This document shows, one piece after another, positions 53,731-64,000 of a DNA stretch of 64,000 bases. Positions within the stretch are counted from its first letter, which is position 1; every line of letters starts with the position of its first letter. The translations under genes were made by a program, and so were the position numbers. Source of the stretch: Serratia quinivorans. Its GTDB lineage: Bacteria; Pseudomonadota; Gammaproteobacteria; Enterobacterales; Enterobacteriaceae. The notes beneath the pieces are model-generated. The model was given only the letters and a program-made list of their open reading frames with translations. It had not been told where the DNA came from and did no database searches. The stretch covers positions 1,736,001 to 1,800,000 of the forward strand of contig UGYN01000002.1 of the NCBI GenBank assembly GCA_900457075.1, given 5' to 3'.

Positions 53731-54941
53731 GACACACTCCTTAAATTAACCACCTGCGCGTCGGGCCTGGCGCGGAAAAATCGTTTTTCCCACCACAGCA
53801 TGGCGCCAAACGCCAATGCCAGCAGCAGGTAGGTCACCAGCAGGCCGCCGCTCGGGCCGAAGGTCTCCAGCAGGTTAACCTTGTCGTAGTCAGTGGCCAG
53901 CGTCGGGGCCAAATCATCCCAGTAATAGGCCAGCAGCGTGGCACCAATGATATTGCCCAGCCCAACCCACCAGTAATGCACCTGACCTTCTACCGCACGG
54001 TACATCCAGCCGGTTTCGCAACCCCCGGCCAACACTATGCCAAAACCAAATAACAATCCGCCCAGCACCGCATTGGGACCGGCCCACATGATTTTAGGCG
54101 CCACGCCCAGTTGGACGTAGCTGAAAATGCCGATGGCACTGGCGGCCATACCGAGAATGATCGCCTTCGCCATATGGGTACGCCCGCTGATCCACAGATC
54201 GCGGAACGCCGAGGTGAAACAAATTTGCGCCCGTTCAATCAGCAGGCCAAAACCGATGCCAAACAACATGGCGATACCCAGCTTCGGTGCGTCAAACAGC
54301 GTCCATAGCGACCAGGCGATCGCCAGACAGAACACCACCATCCCCAAACGAAAGCGACGACGCGCCTGCTCCGGTTTTTGAGTCAGCGGCGCGGCGGCTT
54401 TCACCTTCTGTAATTTGATCGGGATGCGGAACATCGGCAACAGGGTAAATTTGGCACCAAAATAAGAGCCGGCGGCGGTCGCCAGCGCAAAGAACCAGGC
54501 GTGCAGCGAGAACTGCGGAATGCCGGTAAAGAAGGCCGCCAGGTTGCAGCCCATCGCCAGACGTGCGCCGAAACCGGCGATGATACCGCCCAGCAGCGCC
54601 TGCACAATGCGAATGCGATTCTGCGGCTGGCGTAGCTTGATGTTGTTAGCCCACAGCGCGGCGGCGATACAGCCGGCAAACATGCCGATGATCATCCTGC
54701 CGTCGATGCGTTGCAACGGCGTCCCCTCAAGCCCGATAACCTTGAAGTAGCCCCACTGCTCAGGGTGCAACCCGAACAGCTGCAATATATGGCCGCCCCA
54801 GCGGGTGAATTCACCGGTCACCGCCCAGAAGGCCCCGGTCAAACCGAAATAGTAGGTAGAGAGGATCCCGGCGGCAATCACCGCGGGTAAAGGTGCCCAA
54901 AAGCGCACCAGATATTGAGACTTGAACTGCTGCCAACTCAT
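53727..54941 (-). CDS. yedE: YedE, YeeE/YedE-family membrane transporter for a sulfur (or selenium) compound
   Basis: The 404-residue protein has about ten membrane segments and the paired family motifs FGARLAMGCNLAAFFTGIPQ and LAGGCETGWMYRAVEGQV, each with a conserved cysteine that relays the substrate. Relatives import thiosulfate. It matches E. coli YedE in length. It stands where E. coli has mtr, between yhbW and deaD. Confidence 0.92.
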   Translation of the reverse strand: MSWQQFKSQYLVRFWAPLPAVIAAGILSTYYFGLTGAFWAVTGEFTRWGGHILQLFGLHPEQWGYFKVIGLEGTPLQRIDGRMIIGMFAGCIAAALWANNIKLRQPQNRIRIVQALLGGIIAGFGARLAMGCNLAAFFTGIPQFSLHAWFFALATAAGSYFGAKFTLLPMFRIPIKLQKVKAAAPLTQKPEQARRRFRLGMVVFCLAIAWSLWTLFDAPKLGIAMLFGIGFGLLIERAQICFTSAFRDLWISGRTHMAKAIILGMAASAIGIFSYVQLGVAPKIMWAGPNAVLGGLLFGFGIVLAGGCETGWMYRAVEGQVHYWWVGLGNIIGATLLAYYWDDLAPTLATDYDKVNLLETFGPSGGLLVTYLLLALAFGAMLWWEKRFFRARPDAQVVNLRSVS

Positions 54942-55025
54942 GGCATCTCCCGTGCGTAGTATCCATAAGAAAAAACCTTATAAATGATACGCCATTTTCC
55001 CTCACTTAACGGCGAATTTCAGGCA

Positions 55026-55051
55026 TAAAAAAACCAGCCCGAAGGCTGGTC
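55026..55051 (-). terminator. Rho-independent terminator of deaD
   Basis: On the minus strand GACCAGCC-ttcg-GGCTGGTT is followed by TTTTTTATG, about 40 bases after the deaD stop. Confidence 0.88.
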
Positions 55052-55087
55052 TTTAATCCAATTAACCGCGAACGGTCAAATTAGATG

Positions 55088-57049
55088 TTATGCATCACCG
55101 AAGCGACGACGTGGTGCAGCCGGAGCGGCGTCATCACGACGTGGTGCGCGTTGGCCGTCACGGTTGAAGTTACCGCCACGACGCTCGCCACCGTTGCCGG
55201 CAGGTGCAGCAGCACCGCCTTCACGACGATCACCGAAAGAACGACGGCCTGGGTTTGCCCCTTCACGACGTTCGCCGTTGAATGGACGAGCCCCGCCACG
55301 ACGCTCACCGTTACCGGCAGGTGCAGGACGCTCACGACGTTCGTGCGGCTGTGCATCGCCCAGCAGTTGCATGTTCATCGGCTTGTTCAGGATGCGGGTA
55401 CGGGTGAAGTGAGACAGGATCTCGCCCGGCATGCCTTTTGGCAGCTCAATAGTAGAGTGGCCGGCAAACAGCTTGATGTTACCAATGTAACGGCTGCTGA
55501 TGTCGCCTTCGTTAGCGATCGCGCCAACGATATGACGAACTTCAACGCCATCATCACGGCCCACTTCAATGCGGTACAACTGCATTTCGCCAACGTCACG
55601 ACGTTCACGACGTGGACGCTCAGCGCCACCGTCACGGCTGTCTGGACGTGCGTCACGACGACGGTCGCTACCGCGGTCGTCACGGTCGTTGAACTCACGA
55701 CGCTGACGTGGTTTGAAGACAGGATCCGGTGGCAGGATCAGAGGACGTTCGCCCTGTGCCATTTTCAGCAGTGCTGCGGCCAGCGTTTCCATTTCCAGCT
55801 CTTCTTCGCCCGGCTGCAGTTTAGCCAGCAGGCCACGGTACATGTCCAGATCGCTGCTTTCCAGCTGTTGCTGTACTTTAGCTGCGAACTTGGCCAGACG
55901 ACGCTCACCCAGCAGTTCTACATTTGGCAGTTCAACTTCTGGAATGGTCAGCTTCATGGTGCGTTCGATGTTACGCAGCAGGCGGCGTTCGCGGTTTTCT
56001 ACGAACAGCAGCGCACGGCCGGCACGACCAGCACGGCCAGTACGGCCGATACGGTGAACGTAAGACTCGGAATCCATAGGGATGTCGTAGTTCACAACCA
56101 GGCTGATACGCTCAACGTCCAGGCCACGGGCAGCAACGTCGGTCGCGATCAGGATATCCAGACGACCATCTTTCAGGCGCTCCAGGGTCTGCTCACGCAG
56201 GGCCTGGTTCATGTCACCGTTCAGTGCCGCGCTGCTGTAACCACTGCGCTCCAGCGCTTCGGCCACTTCCAGGGTCGCGTTTTTGGTACGAACGAAGATA
56301 ATCGCCGCATCAAAGTCTTCAGCTTCCAGGAAACGTACCAGAGCTTCGTTTTTACGCATGCCCTGCACAGTCCAGTAGCTCTGGCTGATGTCTGGACGGG
56401 TAGTCACGCTCGATTGAATGCGCACTTCCTGCGGCTCTTTCATAAAGCGGCGGGTAATGCGACGGATAGCTTCCGGCATGGTTGCAGAGAACAGTGCGGT
56501 CTGATGTTCAGCCGGGATCTCTGCCATGATGGTTTCTACGTCTTCGATAAAGCCCATACGCAGCATTTCGTCGGCTTCATCCAGCACCAGACCGCTCAGG
56601 TTAGAGAGGTTCAGGGTGCCACGCTTCAGGTGGTCCAGCAGACGGCCTGGAGTCCCTACTACGATTTGCGGGCCCTGACGCAGAGCGCGCAGCTGCACGT
56701 CATAACGCTGGCCGCCGTACAGGGCCACGACGTTAACGCCATGCATGTGTTTGGAGAAATCGGTCATCGCTTCAGCAACCTGAACCGCCAGTTCGCGGGT
56801 CGGTGCCAGCACCAGGATCTGAGGTGCTTTCAGGGAAGCGTCAAGGTTGTGCAGCAGTGGCAGCGAGAACGCCGCAGTTTTGCCGCTACCGGTCTGTGCC
56901 ATGCCCAGCACATCACGGCCGTTCAACAGGTGAGGAATACACTCAGCCTGGATCGGTGAAGGTTTTTCGTAGCCCAGATCGGTCAGGGCAGAAATGATCG
57001 GAGCAGACAGCCCCAGGTCAGCAAAAGAGGTTTCAAGCTCAGTAGTCAT
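55088..57049 (-). CDS. deaD: DeaD/CsdA, cold-shock DEAD-box RNA helicase
   Basis: The 653-residue helicase unwinds RNA in ribosome assembly and mRNA decay, especially in the cold. Motifs run in order: [60 protein letters not shown] and [16 protein letters not shown]. An RNA-binding domain follows from about 480. The tail from about 560 is rich in Arg, Gly, Pro and Glu repeats, which explains a length greater than the 629 of E. coli. ATG 57049 matches the family start and overlaps yrbN. Confidence 0.96.
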   Translation of the reverse strand: MTTELETSFADLGLSAPIISALTDLGYEKPSPIQAECIPHLLNGRDVLGMAQTGSGKTAAFSLPLLHNLDASLKAPQILVLAPTRELAVQVAEAMTDFSKHMHGVNVVALYGGQRYDVQLRALRQGPQIVVGTPGRLLDHLKRGTLNLSNLSGLVLDEADEMLRMGFIEDVETIMAEIPAEHQTALFSATMPEAIRRITRRFMKEPQEVRIQSSVTTRPDISQSYWTVQGMRKNEALVRFLEAEDFDAAIIFVRTKNATLEVAEALERSGYSSAALNGDMNQALREQTLERLKDGRLDILIATDVAARGLDVERISLVVNYDIPMDSESYVHRIGRTGRAGRAGRALLFVENRERRLLRNIERTMKLTIPEVELPNVELLGERRLAKFAAKVQQQLESSDLDMYRGLLAKLQPGEEELEMETLAAALLKMAQGERPLILPPDPVFKPRQRREFNDRDDRGSDRRRDARPDSRDGGAERPRRERRDVGEMQLYRIEVGRDDGVEVRHIVGAIANEGDISSRYIGNIKLFAGHSTIELPKGMPGEILSHFTRTRILNKPMNMQLLGDAQPHERRERPAPAGNGERRGGARPFNGERREGANPGRRSFGDRREGGAAAPAGNGGERRGGNFNRDGQRAPRRDDAAPAAPRRRFGDA

Positions 57050-57119
57050 GTACACGTGCCTCATTAATAATGGCAGCCAGTCTACATAACTCGTCGAGAA
57101 AATTTTCAGTCATTTTCAT
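57039..57119 (-). CDS. yrbN: YrbN, small protein overlapping the deaD start
   Basis: This 26-codon ORF reads [20 protein letters not shown] and onwards, as E. coli YrbN does. Its last 11 bases overlap the deaD start, so ribosomes ending yrbN can reinitiate on deaD. A coupling role is inferred from layout. Conservation of the peptide across genera argues that the peptide itself may also matter. Confidence 0.82.
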   Translation of the reverse strand: MKMTENFLDELCRLAAIINEARVHDY

Positions 57120-57235
57120 TGAAAAGTGTGAACCGGCTCAAATTAGATTATAAAACGAACAAAAAAGCCCTCGCCCGTTAAGACGATAACTTTGGCAAAA
57201 AACCAATGTATATCAGGCTGATAGTTGTTCGTCAG

Positions 57236-58120
57236 CTATTGCTGGTCCGATTCCGATAGGTCGTCTTGTTCTTGGCCCAACAGCGCCAATTCCAACAATG
57301 CATAGCGGTGCTCAACGAAATTATGAACGTTGTTAGCAACCGTCAGTTTGAACAGCGCCGAAGCGGTGTCCTTGTCCCCCAGACTTAGGTAATGCTTACC
57401 TAAATAGAAGTCAGTTTCACTGAGATGCTCAGCGAGCGAAGTGTTATCCGTTGCATCTGCCTTGAGCCTTTCCATCAGCGTTTTTTCACTGATGTTGCCC
57501 AGGTAGAATTCGACAATATTCCATCCCCATTGCCCTCGGTTCGCCTTGTCATAACGCTGCTGGAGCGCTACGTCAGCCTTCTTGGGATCGATTTCTCTTT
57601 CCACCAGATAAAGCCACAACGAACGGAAGGGATCGTTTGGGTCGTCTTGATAAAACGCCTGCAGATCATCCTGCGCCAACGGGAAGCGGCCGCCATAATA
57701 AAGTGCGATGCCCCGGTTTAAACGCGCGTAATTGTAAGTTGGATCAAGCTCTAGTACAGAATCAAACGCTTCATAGGCAGCATCAAAATTGCCTGCCTGC
57801 GTTAAGTAAATGCCCAGGTAGTTGAAAACTTCTGGCATATCAGGACGTATCGCCAGCGCTTGCGAGAAATCATTGCGCGCCAGTGCACGTAGCCCGAGGC
57901 TATCATACAGTACACCGCGCTCATATAAAAGCTGCGCACGCTCATCGTCCGTCAGTGCCCGGCTGGCAAGTATTTGTTCCATGCGCGCCAGGATCACTTC
58001 CTGCTGCAGAGTTGGCTGCAACGGGATCGCCAAAACTTCGTCTTTACGCCAATCATGGTTGCTGCATCCTGCCAGCATGAGTGCTGTCGCAACGTAACAC
58101 CAGCGCAAGAAAGGCTTCAT
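57236..58120 (-). CDS. nlpI: NlpI, TPR lipoprotein adaptor
   Basis: The 294-residue outer-membrane lipoprotein has a signal peptide with lipobox LAGC (Cys19) and TPR-like repeats, e.g. [45 protein letters not shown]. In E. coli it guides the protease Prc to the peptidoglycan hydrolase MepS. I start at [10 protein letters not shown] (58120) because it gives the signal peptide and the E. coli length; 33 more codons are open upstream. It lies between pnp and yrbN-deaD as in relatives. Confidence 0.95.
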   Translation of the reverse strand: MKPFLRWCYVATALMLAGCSNHDWRKDEVLAIPLQPTLQQEVILARMEQILASRALTDDERAQLLYERGVLYDSLGLRALARNDFSQALAIRPDMPEVFNYLGIYLTQAGNFDAAYEAFDSVLELDPTYNYARLNRGIALYYGGRFPLAQDDLQAFYQDDPNDPFRSLWLYLVEREIDPKKADVALQQRYDKANRGQWGWNIVEFYLGNISEKTLMERLKADATDNTSLAEHLSETDFYLGKHYLSLGDKDTASALFKLTVANNVHNFVEHRYALLELALLGQEQDDLSESDQQ

Positions 58121-58248
58121 TTCCCACTCCCGAAGACAAACATTGGATGAACATCCTTTCATCCGTTTGCAAATACGCAGGCATCCTGCCCGCGTTATAT
58201 GAACAGCTCCCAACCCCATGGTCGGGAGCTGTAAATCTATCTATACAG

Positions 58249-60366
58249 TTATTCTGCTTCAGGCGCAGGTGAACCTGCTTCTGGTGCGGTCGCTTCTTTG
58301 ATGCTCAGACGCACACGGCCCTGACGGTCAACTTCCAGTACCTTAACCGGTACTTCCTGACCCATCTGCAGATAGTCGGTCACTTTCTCAACGCGCTTGT
58401 CAGCGATTTGAGAGATGTGCACCAGACCTTCTTTACCGCCGCCGATCGCCACGAATGCGCCGAAATCAACGATACGGGTAACTTTACCCTGGTAAATACG
58501 GCCCACTTCGATCTCGGCAGTGATCTCTTCGATGCGGCGGATAGCGAATTTCGCTTTCTCACCGTCGGTAGCAGCGATTTTAACTGTACCATCATCTTCG
58601 ATTTCAATGGTAGTGCCGGTCTCTTCAGTCAGCGCACGGATGACAGAACCGCCTTTACCAATCACGTCTTTGATCTTGTCCGGGTTGATGCGGATAGTGT
58701 GAATACGTGGTGCAAACTGAGAGATATCGCCACGCGGAGTGCTGATAGCCTGTTCCATCACGCCCAGGATGTGCAGACGCGCGCCCTTGGCCTGGTTCAG
58801 AGCAACCTGCATGATTTCGCGGGTGATGCCTTCAATTTTAATGTCCATCTGCAGCGCGGTAATACCGTCACGGCTACCGGCTACTTTGAAGTCCATGTCG
58901 CCCAGGTGATCTTCGTCACCCAGAATGTCGGACAGAACAACAAAGTTGTCTTGTTCTTTCACCAGGCCCATTGCGATACCGGCAACGGCTGCCTTGATTG
59001 GCACACCCGCATCCATCAGTGCCAGAGAAGCACCGCAGACGGAAGCCATTGAAGAAGAACCGTTGGATTCGGTGATTTCAGAAACCACACGCACCGTGTA
59101 CGGGAAATCTTCTGGTTTAGGCATCATAGCCAATACGCCACGTTTCGCCAGGCGACCGTGACCAATTTCACGACGTTTTGGCGAACCTACCATCCCGGTC
59201 TCACCAACGGAGTACGGAGGGAAGTTGTAGTGGAACAGGAAACTGTCGGTCTTTTCGCCCATCAGCTCATCCAGGTTCTGCGCGTCACGGGCGGTGCCCA
59301 GCGTTGCGGTAACCAGTGCCTGAGTCTCACCACGGGTGAACAGTGCGGAACCGTGGGTACGCGGCAGAACGCCGGTGCGCACGTCCAGACCACGGATCAT
59401 GTCTTTTTCACGGCCGTCGATACGCGGCTCGCCACGCAGCACACGGCTACGAACGACGTTTTTCTCAACGCTACCCAGGATGTCCTGAATTTCAGACACG
59501 TCCAGGGTTTCGTCCTGTGCCAGCAGGGTTTCAACAACGCTGCTCTTGATCGCATCAACCTGAGCGTAACGCTCTTGTTTTTCGGTGATGTGATAAGCGT
59601 CGCCCAGGCGGCCTTCTGCCAGTTCTGCAACGCGCGCGTGCAGCGCTTCGTTGACTGCAGGTGCCTGCCAGTCCCACTTGGCTTTGCCGGCTTCGGCAAC
59701 CAGGGAATTAATGTTTTCGATAACGATTTGCTGTTGCTCGTGGCCAAACACCACCGCGCCCAGCATCTGATCTTCGCTCAGAACGTCAGCTTCGGATTCA
59801 ACCATCAGTACTGCGCCAGCGGTACCGGCAACCACCAGATCCAGGCTGCTTTCTTTCAGCTCGTCGCTGGTTGGGTTCAATACGTATTGATTGTTGATGT
59901 AACCCACGCGCGCAGAACCGATTGGGCCATTGAACGGAATACCGGACAGGCTCAGGGCGGCAGAGGCACCGATCATCGCAACGATGTCCGGGTTAACCTG
60001 CGGGTTAAGGGAAACAACGGTCGCGATCACCTGAACTTCGTTCAGGAAGCTGTCCGGGAACAGTGGACGGATCGGACGGTCAATCAGACGGGAGGTCAGA
60101 GTTTCACCTTCGCTCGGACGGCCTTCACGACGGAAGAAGCTACCCGGGATACGACCAGCAGCGTAGGTACGCTCCTGATAGTTAACCGTCAGTGGGAAGA
60201 AGCTCTGGCCTGGTTTGGCTTTTTTCTGGCCAACTACGGTAACGAATACTGCGGTGTCATCCATGCTTACCATAACGGCGGCAGTGGCCTGACGAGCCAT
60301 CATACCGGTCTCAATAGTGAGGGTATGCTGGCCATACTGGAATTTGCGAATGATCGGTGTCAGCAA
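58249..60366 (-). CDS. pnp: Polynucleotide phosphorylase
   Basis: The 705-residue 3'-5' exoribonuclease degrades RNA with phosphate and is part of the degradosome. Two RNase PH domains (about 1-220 and 310-550), a KH domain ([21 protein letters not shown]) and an S1 domain ([22 protein letters not shown]) are in order. The start is TTG, followed by [20 protein letters not shown]. The leader carries a long hairpin fitting the RNase III autoregulation site. The C-terminal tail after S1 is short and rich in Glu, Ala and Pro. Confidence 0.97.
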   Translation of the reverse strand: MLTPIIRKFQYGQHTLTIETGMMARQATAAVMVSMDDTAVFVTVVGQKKAKPGQSFFPLTVNYQERTYAAGRIPGSFFRREGRPSEGETLTSRLIDRPIRPLFPDSFLNEVQVIATVVSLNPQVNPDIVAMIGASAALSLSGIPFNGPIGSARVGYINNQYVLNPTSDELKESSLDLVVAGTAGAVLMVESEADVLSEDQMLGAVVFGHEQQQIVIENINSLVAEAGKAKWDWQAPAVNEALHARVAELAEGRLGDAYHITEKQERYAQVDAIKSSVVETLLAQDETLDVSEIQDILGSVEKNVVRSRVLRGEPRIDGREKDMIRGLDVRTGVLPRTHGSALFTRGETQALVTATLGTARDAQNLDELMGEKTDSFLFHYNFPPYSVGETGMVGSPKRREIGHGRLAKRGVLAMMPKPEDFPYTVRVVSEITESNGSSSMASVCGASLALMDAGVPIKAAVAGIAMGLVKEQDNFVVLSDILGDEDHLGDMDFKVAGSRDGITALQMDIKIEGITREIMQVALNQAKGARLHILGVMEQAISTPRGDISQFAPRIHTIRINPDKIKDVIGKGGSVIRALTEETGTTIEIEDDGTVKIAATDGEKAKFAIRRIEEITAEIEVGRIYQGKVTRIVDFGAFVAIGGGKEGLVHISQIADKRVEKVTDYLQMGQEVPVKVLEVDRQGRVRLSIKEATAPEAGSPAPEAE

Positions 60367-60452
60367 AATTATATCCTTAGATTAGGCGCGCAATCGTATT
60401 GTCGACTCGACACGCCAGTGACTCGGTTTGCCTTCTCACTACATCCTCGCGA

Positions 60453-60498
60453 CTAATGACAATCCTTATCTCAAGCCTGAGACAAAGCCTCTCATTAG
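60453..60498 (-). promoter_or_regulatory. pnp leader hairpin, probable RNase III autoregulation site
   Basis: CTAATGA (60498-60492 on the minus strand) and TCATTAG (60459-60453) close a stem of about 20 bp, with GGCTTTGTCTCA opposite TGAGATAAGGATTG. It lies about 90 bases before the TTG start. In E. coli, RNase III cuts such a stem and PNPase then destroys its own message. Confidence 0.65.
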
Positions 60499-60579
60499 CC
60501 GCGCGAACCTCTGTAACGGAAGATCCTGTTTGGAAACATCAGTAATACATTAACCTGATTTGCTTATGCTTCCTAGAAG

Positions 60580-60604
60580 AAAGGGGCCAAAATAGGCCCC
60601 TTTC
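60580..60604 (-). terminator. rpsO terminator
   Basis: AAAGGGGCC-tatttt-GGCCCCTTT followed by CTTCT on the minus strand, 18 bases after the rpsO stop. Some transcription is expected to read through into pnp. Confidence 0.8.
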
Positions 60605-60621
60605 CACTGAAACTCGCTTGA

Positions 60622-60891
60622 TTAGCGACGCAGACCCAGACGCTCGATCAGGCTGGTGTAACGTGCTACATCTTTACGCTTCAGGTAGTCCAGCAGCTTA
60701 CGACGCTGAGAAACCATACGCAGCAGACCACGACGGCTGTGGTGATCTTTTTTGTGCTCTGAGAAGTGGCCTTGCAGATGGTTGATCTGCGCAGTCAACA
60801 GGGCAACCTGAACTTCGGAAGAACCGCTGTCGTTAGTACCACGACCGAAATCAGCTACGATTTTAGCTTTAGCTTCAACACTTAGAGACAT
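60622..60891 (-). CDS. rpsO: 30S ribosomal protein S15
   Basis: This 89-residue protein binds 16S rRNA early in small-subunit assembly. The sequence [49 protein letters not shown] is fully typical. In E. coli S15 represses its own translation through a pseudoknot in the leader; the 120-base leader here was not folded by me. It sits between truB and pnp as in relatives. Confidence 0.98.
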   Translation of the reverse strand: MSLSVEAKAKIVADFGRGTNDSGSSEVQVALLTAQINHLQGHFSEHKKDHHSRRGLLRMVSQRRKLLDYLKRKDVARYTSLIERLGLRR

Positions 60892-61014
60892 TGTCTTACT
60901 CCAGATTATAGATAATAAATACAGGCGCCGATCTCTAATTCAGCAACCCAATGCATAAGCTGCGCCATTCTACCCTTAGCGCAGTGCGATCGCAAGGCAG
61001 TGCGTTTTCTACCC

Positions 61015-61959
61015 TTAGTCGAAATATTCAACTACCAGGCGGCGCGGCGCCACACGACCGTCATCGGCAATATCACCGACGCCGATAAATTTACGCTCTT
61101 CACCTTCGGTGATACGGACCATGCCCGAGGCCGGTGCACCGGCAACCTGAACCGGTTGCCCTTGCTTAACGTAACCCGCTACCACTGGCAGCAAATTCAC
61201 TTCCGGGTAGTTCTCCACCGGGCTGTCCATCGGCATCAACAACGGATCGAGCAGCTCGGCCGGGGCGATTTCCTGCCGATGAGCCTGCTCCAGCAATTCG
61301 TTCAACTGCTCCAGCGTGACCATGCGCTCGGTCGGGTAGGTCGCCACCTGCAGACGACGCAGGTAGATCACGTGCGCGCCACATCCCAGCAGCTCGCCGA
61401 GGTCATCGGTGATGGTGCGGATGTAAGTGCCTTTTGAGCAGTGAATTTCCAGCTCCAGTTCATCCCCTTCCCAGCGAATAAACTGCAGTTCATAAACGGT
61501 AATGCTGCGTGCTTCACGCGGCACTTCGATACCCTGGCGAGCATACTCATAGAGTTTCTTGCCCTGGTATTTCAGCGCCGAGTACATCGAAGGTACCTGC
61601 TTGATATCGCCACGGAAGCTGTCCAGCGCCGCATCGAGCTGCGCCTGGGTGAAACTCACCGGCCGCTCCTGCACAATTTGGCCGTCGGCATCCGAGGTAT
61701 CGGTACGCTGACCCAGTCGGGCAATCACGCGATAGCGTTTGTCGGAGTCGAGCAGGAACTGTGAAAACTTGGTCGCCTCACCGAGGCAAATTGGCAGCAT
61801 GCCGGTCGCCAGCGGGTCGAGCGCGCCGGTATGACCCGCGCGATTGGCGTTATAGAGGCGCTTTACTTTTTGCAGGGCGTCGTTGGATGACAGGCCCTGC
61901 GGTTTGTCCAGCAACAGGACACCGTGGATATCACGGCCGCGGCGACGAGGGCGACTCAT
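61015..61959 (-). CDS. truB: tRNA pseudouridine-55 synthase
   Basis: The 314-residue enzyme makes pseudouridine at position 55 of the tRNA T-loop. The catalytic aspartate lies in [41 protein letters not shown] and the C-terminal PUA domain ([17 protein letters not shown]) are present. Its start overlaps the rbfA stop by one base. Confidence 0.97.
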   Translation of the reverse strand: MSRPRRRGRDIHGVLLLDKPQGLSSNDALQKVKRLYNANRAGHTGALDPLATGMLPICLGEATKFSQFLLDSDKRYRVIARLGQRTDTSDADGQIVQERPVSFTQAQLDAALDSFRGDIKQVPSMYSALKYQGKKLYEYARQGIEVPREARSITVYELQFIRWEGDELELEIHCSKGTYIRTITDDLGELLGCGAHVIYLRRLQVATYPTERMVTLEQLNELLEQAHRQEIAPAELLDPLLMPMDSPVENYPEVNLLPVVAGYVKQGQPVQVAGAPASGMVRITEGEERKFIGVGDIADDGRVAPRRLVVEYFD

Positions 61960-62369
61960 TAAGCCTCCTCGTCATCGCCTGATGCAGAACGGCGTTCGGC
62001 GTCATTCTTCACTACGTTGGTCACCAGGTTGGACATGCGCATGCCTTCAACCAGGGAGTTGTCGTAAGCGAAGGTCAGCTCAGGTACTACGCGCAGGCGC
62101 ATGGCTTTACCCAGCAGCGTGCGGATGTAGCCGGAAGCGTCTTCCAGAGCTTTGATGCCGTTAGGCACCAGATTCGGATCGGCGTTTTCGGTCAATACGT
62201 TCAGGAAGGTGACGTAAACTTTGGCATAGGCCAAATCACGAGAAACTTCTACACCAGAAACGGTAGCCATGCCGACACGCGGATCTTTGACTTCACGCTG
62301 CAGAATGATAGCAATCTCTTTTTGCATCTCTTGTGCCACGCGCTGACCGCGGCTGAATTCTTTTGCCAT
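61959..62369 (-). CDS. rbfA: Ribosome-binding factor A
   Basis: The 136-residue KH-like protein matures the 5' end of 16S rRNA and is needed in the cold. [20 protein letters not shown] is the family start; ten further codons upstream are open but not conserved. It lies between infB and truB, with one-base overlap to truB. Confidence 0.97.
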   Translation of the reverse strand: MAKEFSRGQRVAQEMQKEIAIILQREVKDPRVGMATVSGVEVSRDLAYAKVYVTFLNVLTENADPNLVPNGIKALEDASGYIRTLLGKAMRLRVVPELTFAYDNSLVEGMRMSNLVTNVVKNDAERRSASGDDEEA

Positions 62370-62390
62370 TATGGATTCTCCAGACAAATC

Positions 62391-62409
62391 GGGGGGCACA
62401 AGGCCCCCC
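62391..62409 (-). other. GC-rich hairpin between infB and rbfA
   Basis: GGGGGGC (62391-62397) and GCCCCCC (62403-62409) form a strong 7-bp stem with a short loop. No T-run follows on the transcribed strand, so it is more likely a processing or stability element than a terminator. Confidence 0.5.
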
Positions 62410-62437
62410 AGAACAGACTTAAGCAGATGTGCTAGCG

Positions 62438-64000
62438 TTAAGCGATGGTGCGTTGGATCTCGATGATTTCGAATACTTCGATCATGTCGCCGACGCGCAC
62501 GTCGTTGTAGTTCTTAACGCCGATACCACATTCCATGCCGTTACGGACTTCGTTGACGTCATCTTTGAAGCGGCGCAGGGATTCCAGCTCGCCTTCATAG
62601 ATAACCACGTTGTCGCGCAGAACGCGGATTGGGTTGTGACGCTTGATGTTCCCTTCGGTAACCATACAACCTGCAATGGCGCCGAATTTAGGTGATTTGA
62701 ACACGTCACGAACTGCGGCCAGGCCGATAATCTGCTGCTTGTACTCAGGCGCCAACATACCGCTCATCGCCTGCTTCACTTCGTCGATCAGGTTATAGAT
62801 CACGGAGTAGTAACGCAGATCCAGGCTTTCTGCTTCAATCACGCGGCGCGCTGAAGCGTCGGCACGAACGTTGAAGCCCAGGATGATGGCGTTGGAAGCC
62901 GCTGCCAGCGTGGCGTCGGTTTCGGTGATACCACCTACGCCAGAGCCAACAATCTTGACTTTCACTTCGTCGGTAGAGAGTTTCAGCAGTGATTCGCAAA
63001 TCGCTTCACAAGAACCCTGTACGTCGGATTTCAGTACGATGTTCAGTTCAGAAACTTCACCGTCGGTCATGTTCGCAAACATGTTTTCCAGTTTGGATTT
63101 CTGCTGACGCGCCAGTTTAACTTCGCGGAACTTGCCTTGACGGTACAGCGCAACTTCACGCGCTTTCTTCTCGTCACGCACCACAGTCGCTTCATCACCC
63201 GCGGCTGGAACGCTGGACAGACCCAGGATCTCAACCGGAATAGAAGGACCTGCAGAGGTCACTTCGCGACCCAGTTCGTCACGCATCGCACGCACGCGGC
63301 CGTATTCGAAGCCACACAGAACGATATCGCCCTTGTTCAGCGTACCTTCCTGTACCAACACGGTAGCAACCGGACCACGACCTTTATCCAGGAAGGATTC
63401 GATAACCACACCGCTGGCCATGCCGCTGCGTACCGCTTTCAGTTCGAGAACTTCGGACTGCAACAGGATGGCGTTCAACAGCTCGTCGATACCGGTACCG
63501 GCTTTCGCAGATACGTGAACGAACTGCGCTTCGCCGCCCCACTCTTCCGGCATAACGCCGTACTGAGACAGTTCCTGCTTAACGCGGTCCGGATCGGCTT
63601 CCGGCTTGTCAATTTTGTTCACTGCAACAACCAAAGGCACCTGCGCTGCTTTCGCATGCTGGATAGCTTCGATGGTTTGCGGCATCACGCCGTCGTCGGC
63701 AGCAACCACCAGAACAACGATGTCTGTCGCCTGAGCACCACGAGCACGCATTGAAGTAAAGGCTGCGTGGCCTGGAGTATCCAGGAAGGTGATCATGCCG
63801 TTGTCGGTTTCTACGTGGTAAGCACCGATATGCTGGGTAATACCACCGGCCTCGCCTGCTGCCACCTTGGTGGAGCGGATGTAGTCCAGCAGAGAAGTTT
63901 TACCGTGGTCAACGTGGCCCATGATGGTCACAACTGGCGCACGTGGCTCAGCAGCAGCACCGGTATCACGGTCGCTCATCAGCGCTTCTTCCAGCTCGTT
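62438..64000 (-). CDS. infB: Translation initiation factor IF-2, partial (N-terminus off the window)
   Basis: The last 520 residues are present. The GTPase core shows [22 protein letters not shown] and [10 protein letters not shown]. Domains that bind initiator tRNA follow, down to [17 protein letters not shown] at the C-terminus. IF-2 brings formylmethionyl-tRNA to the 30S subunit. The missing part is the N-terminal region with its internal start sites. It begins the infB-rbfA-truB-rpsO-pnp series. Confidence 0.97.

Noticed and set aside
55085..56959. A 624-codon open frame on the plus strand opposite deaD
   Set aside because: It lies wholly over the conserved helicase on the other strand and its product is a low-complexity Thr/Val-rich sequence. 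It reflects codon bias of deaD.
59158..60456. A 432-codon open frame opposite pnp
   Set aside because: Antisense to a highly conserved gene, no family resemblance, and reaches into the pnp leader only by chance.
60367..60621. Possible SraG-like small RNA between pnp and rpsO
   Set aside because: E. coli encodes SraG here on the opposite strand, but I could not identify its promoter or conserved sequence by eye. A covariance or alignment search would settle it.

Overview
The window comes from a gammaproteobacterium of the order Enterobacterales, most likely Serratia or a close relative. The protein sequences and gene orders match enterobacterial ones throughout. An ERIC repeat, enterobacterial leader peptides (PyrL, MgtL, SpeFL) and a mgtA-treR-treB-treC-nrdD-nrdG block support this. 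The genus is an inference from recall; the order is well supported.

Layout. (1) 1-4904: a partial RpiR-type regulator, divergent from a PLP-dependent D-amino-acid deaminase-like gene that sits 19 bp ahead of a FecB/FecCD/FecE-type ABC importer. (2) 4982-7156: the pyrimidine locus, with promoter, PyrL leader peptide and attenuator, pyrB, pyrI, then ridA. (3) 7319-16966: accessory genes between ridA and mgtA. These are a one-module adenylation-thiolation-reductase enzyme with a frameshift, the four-gene Anbu cluster (ATP-grasp, alpha-E, transglutaminase-like, proteasome-like Anbu), and a GH20 hexosaminidase. (4) 17112-29204: mgtA with its MgtL leader, treR, treBC, an oxidoreductase/LysR pair, and anaerobic nrdDG with NrdR, FNR-like and DnaA-like sites. 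This matches the E. coli 96-minute order, with insertions. (5) 29207-30055: a type II toxin-antitoxin pair and a small unassigned ORF. (6) 30215-38525: a C-P lyase operon, phnFGHIJKLMN, a hexapeptide transferase and phnP. Four consecutive genes (phnJ, K, L, M) each carry one extra base in a short homopolymer. (7) 38476-64000: the E. coli 71-minute order yraR, yhbP, yhbQ, yhbS, ubiT, ubiU, ubiV, yhbW, deaD, yrbN, nlpI, pnp, rpsO, truB, rbfA, infB. It is interrupted by speFL-speF-potE, by roxA plus an ABC-2 exporter without an ATPase, and by yedE-yedF where E. coli has mtr.

How the parts fit. Several loci are run by cis-acting leaders: UTP-sensitive attenuation at pyrBI, proline-rich MgtL at mgtA, ornithine-sensing SpeFL at speF, an RNase III-type hairpin at pnp, and yrbN overlapping deaD. 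Low-oxygen functions recur: nrdDG, ubiTUV and acid-inducible speF-potE. Short GTAG-headed palindromes lie inside or at the ends of the tre and nrd operons and the Anbu/GH20 boundary. The least understood systems are the Anbu cluster, the A-T-R enzyme and the exporter that lacks an ATPase. No tRNA, rRNA, CRISPR array, prophage or insertion sequence was recognised.
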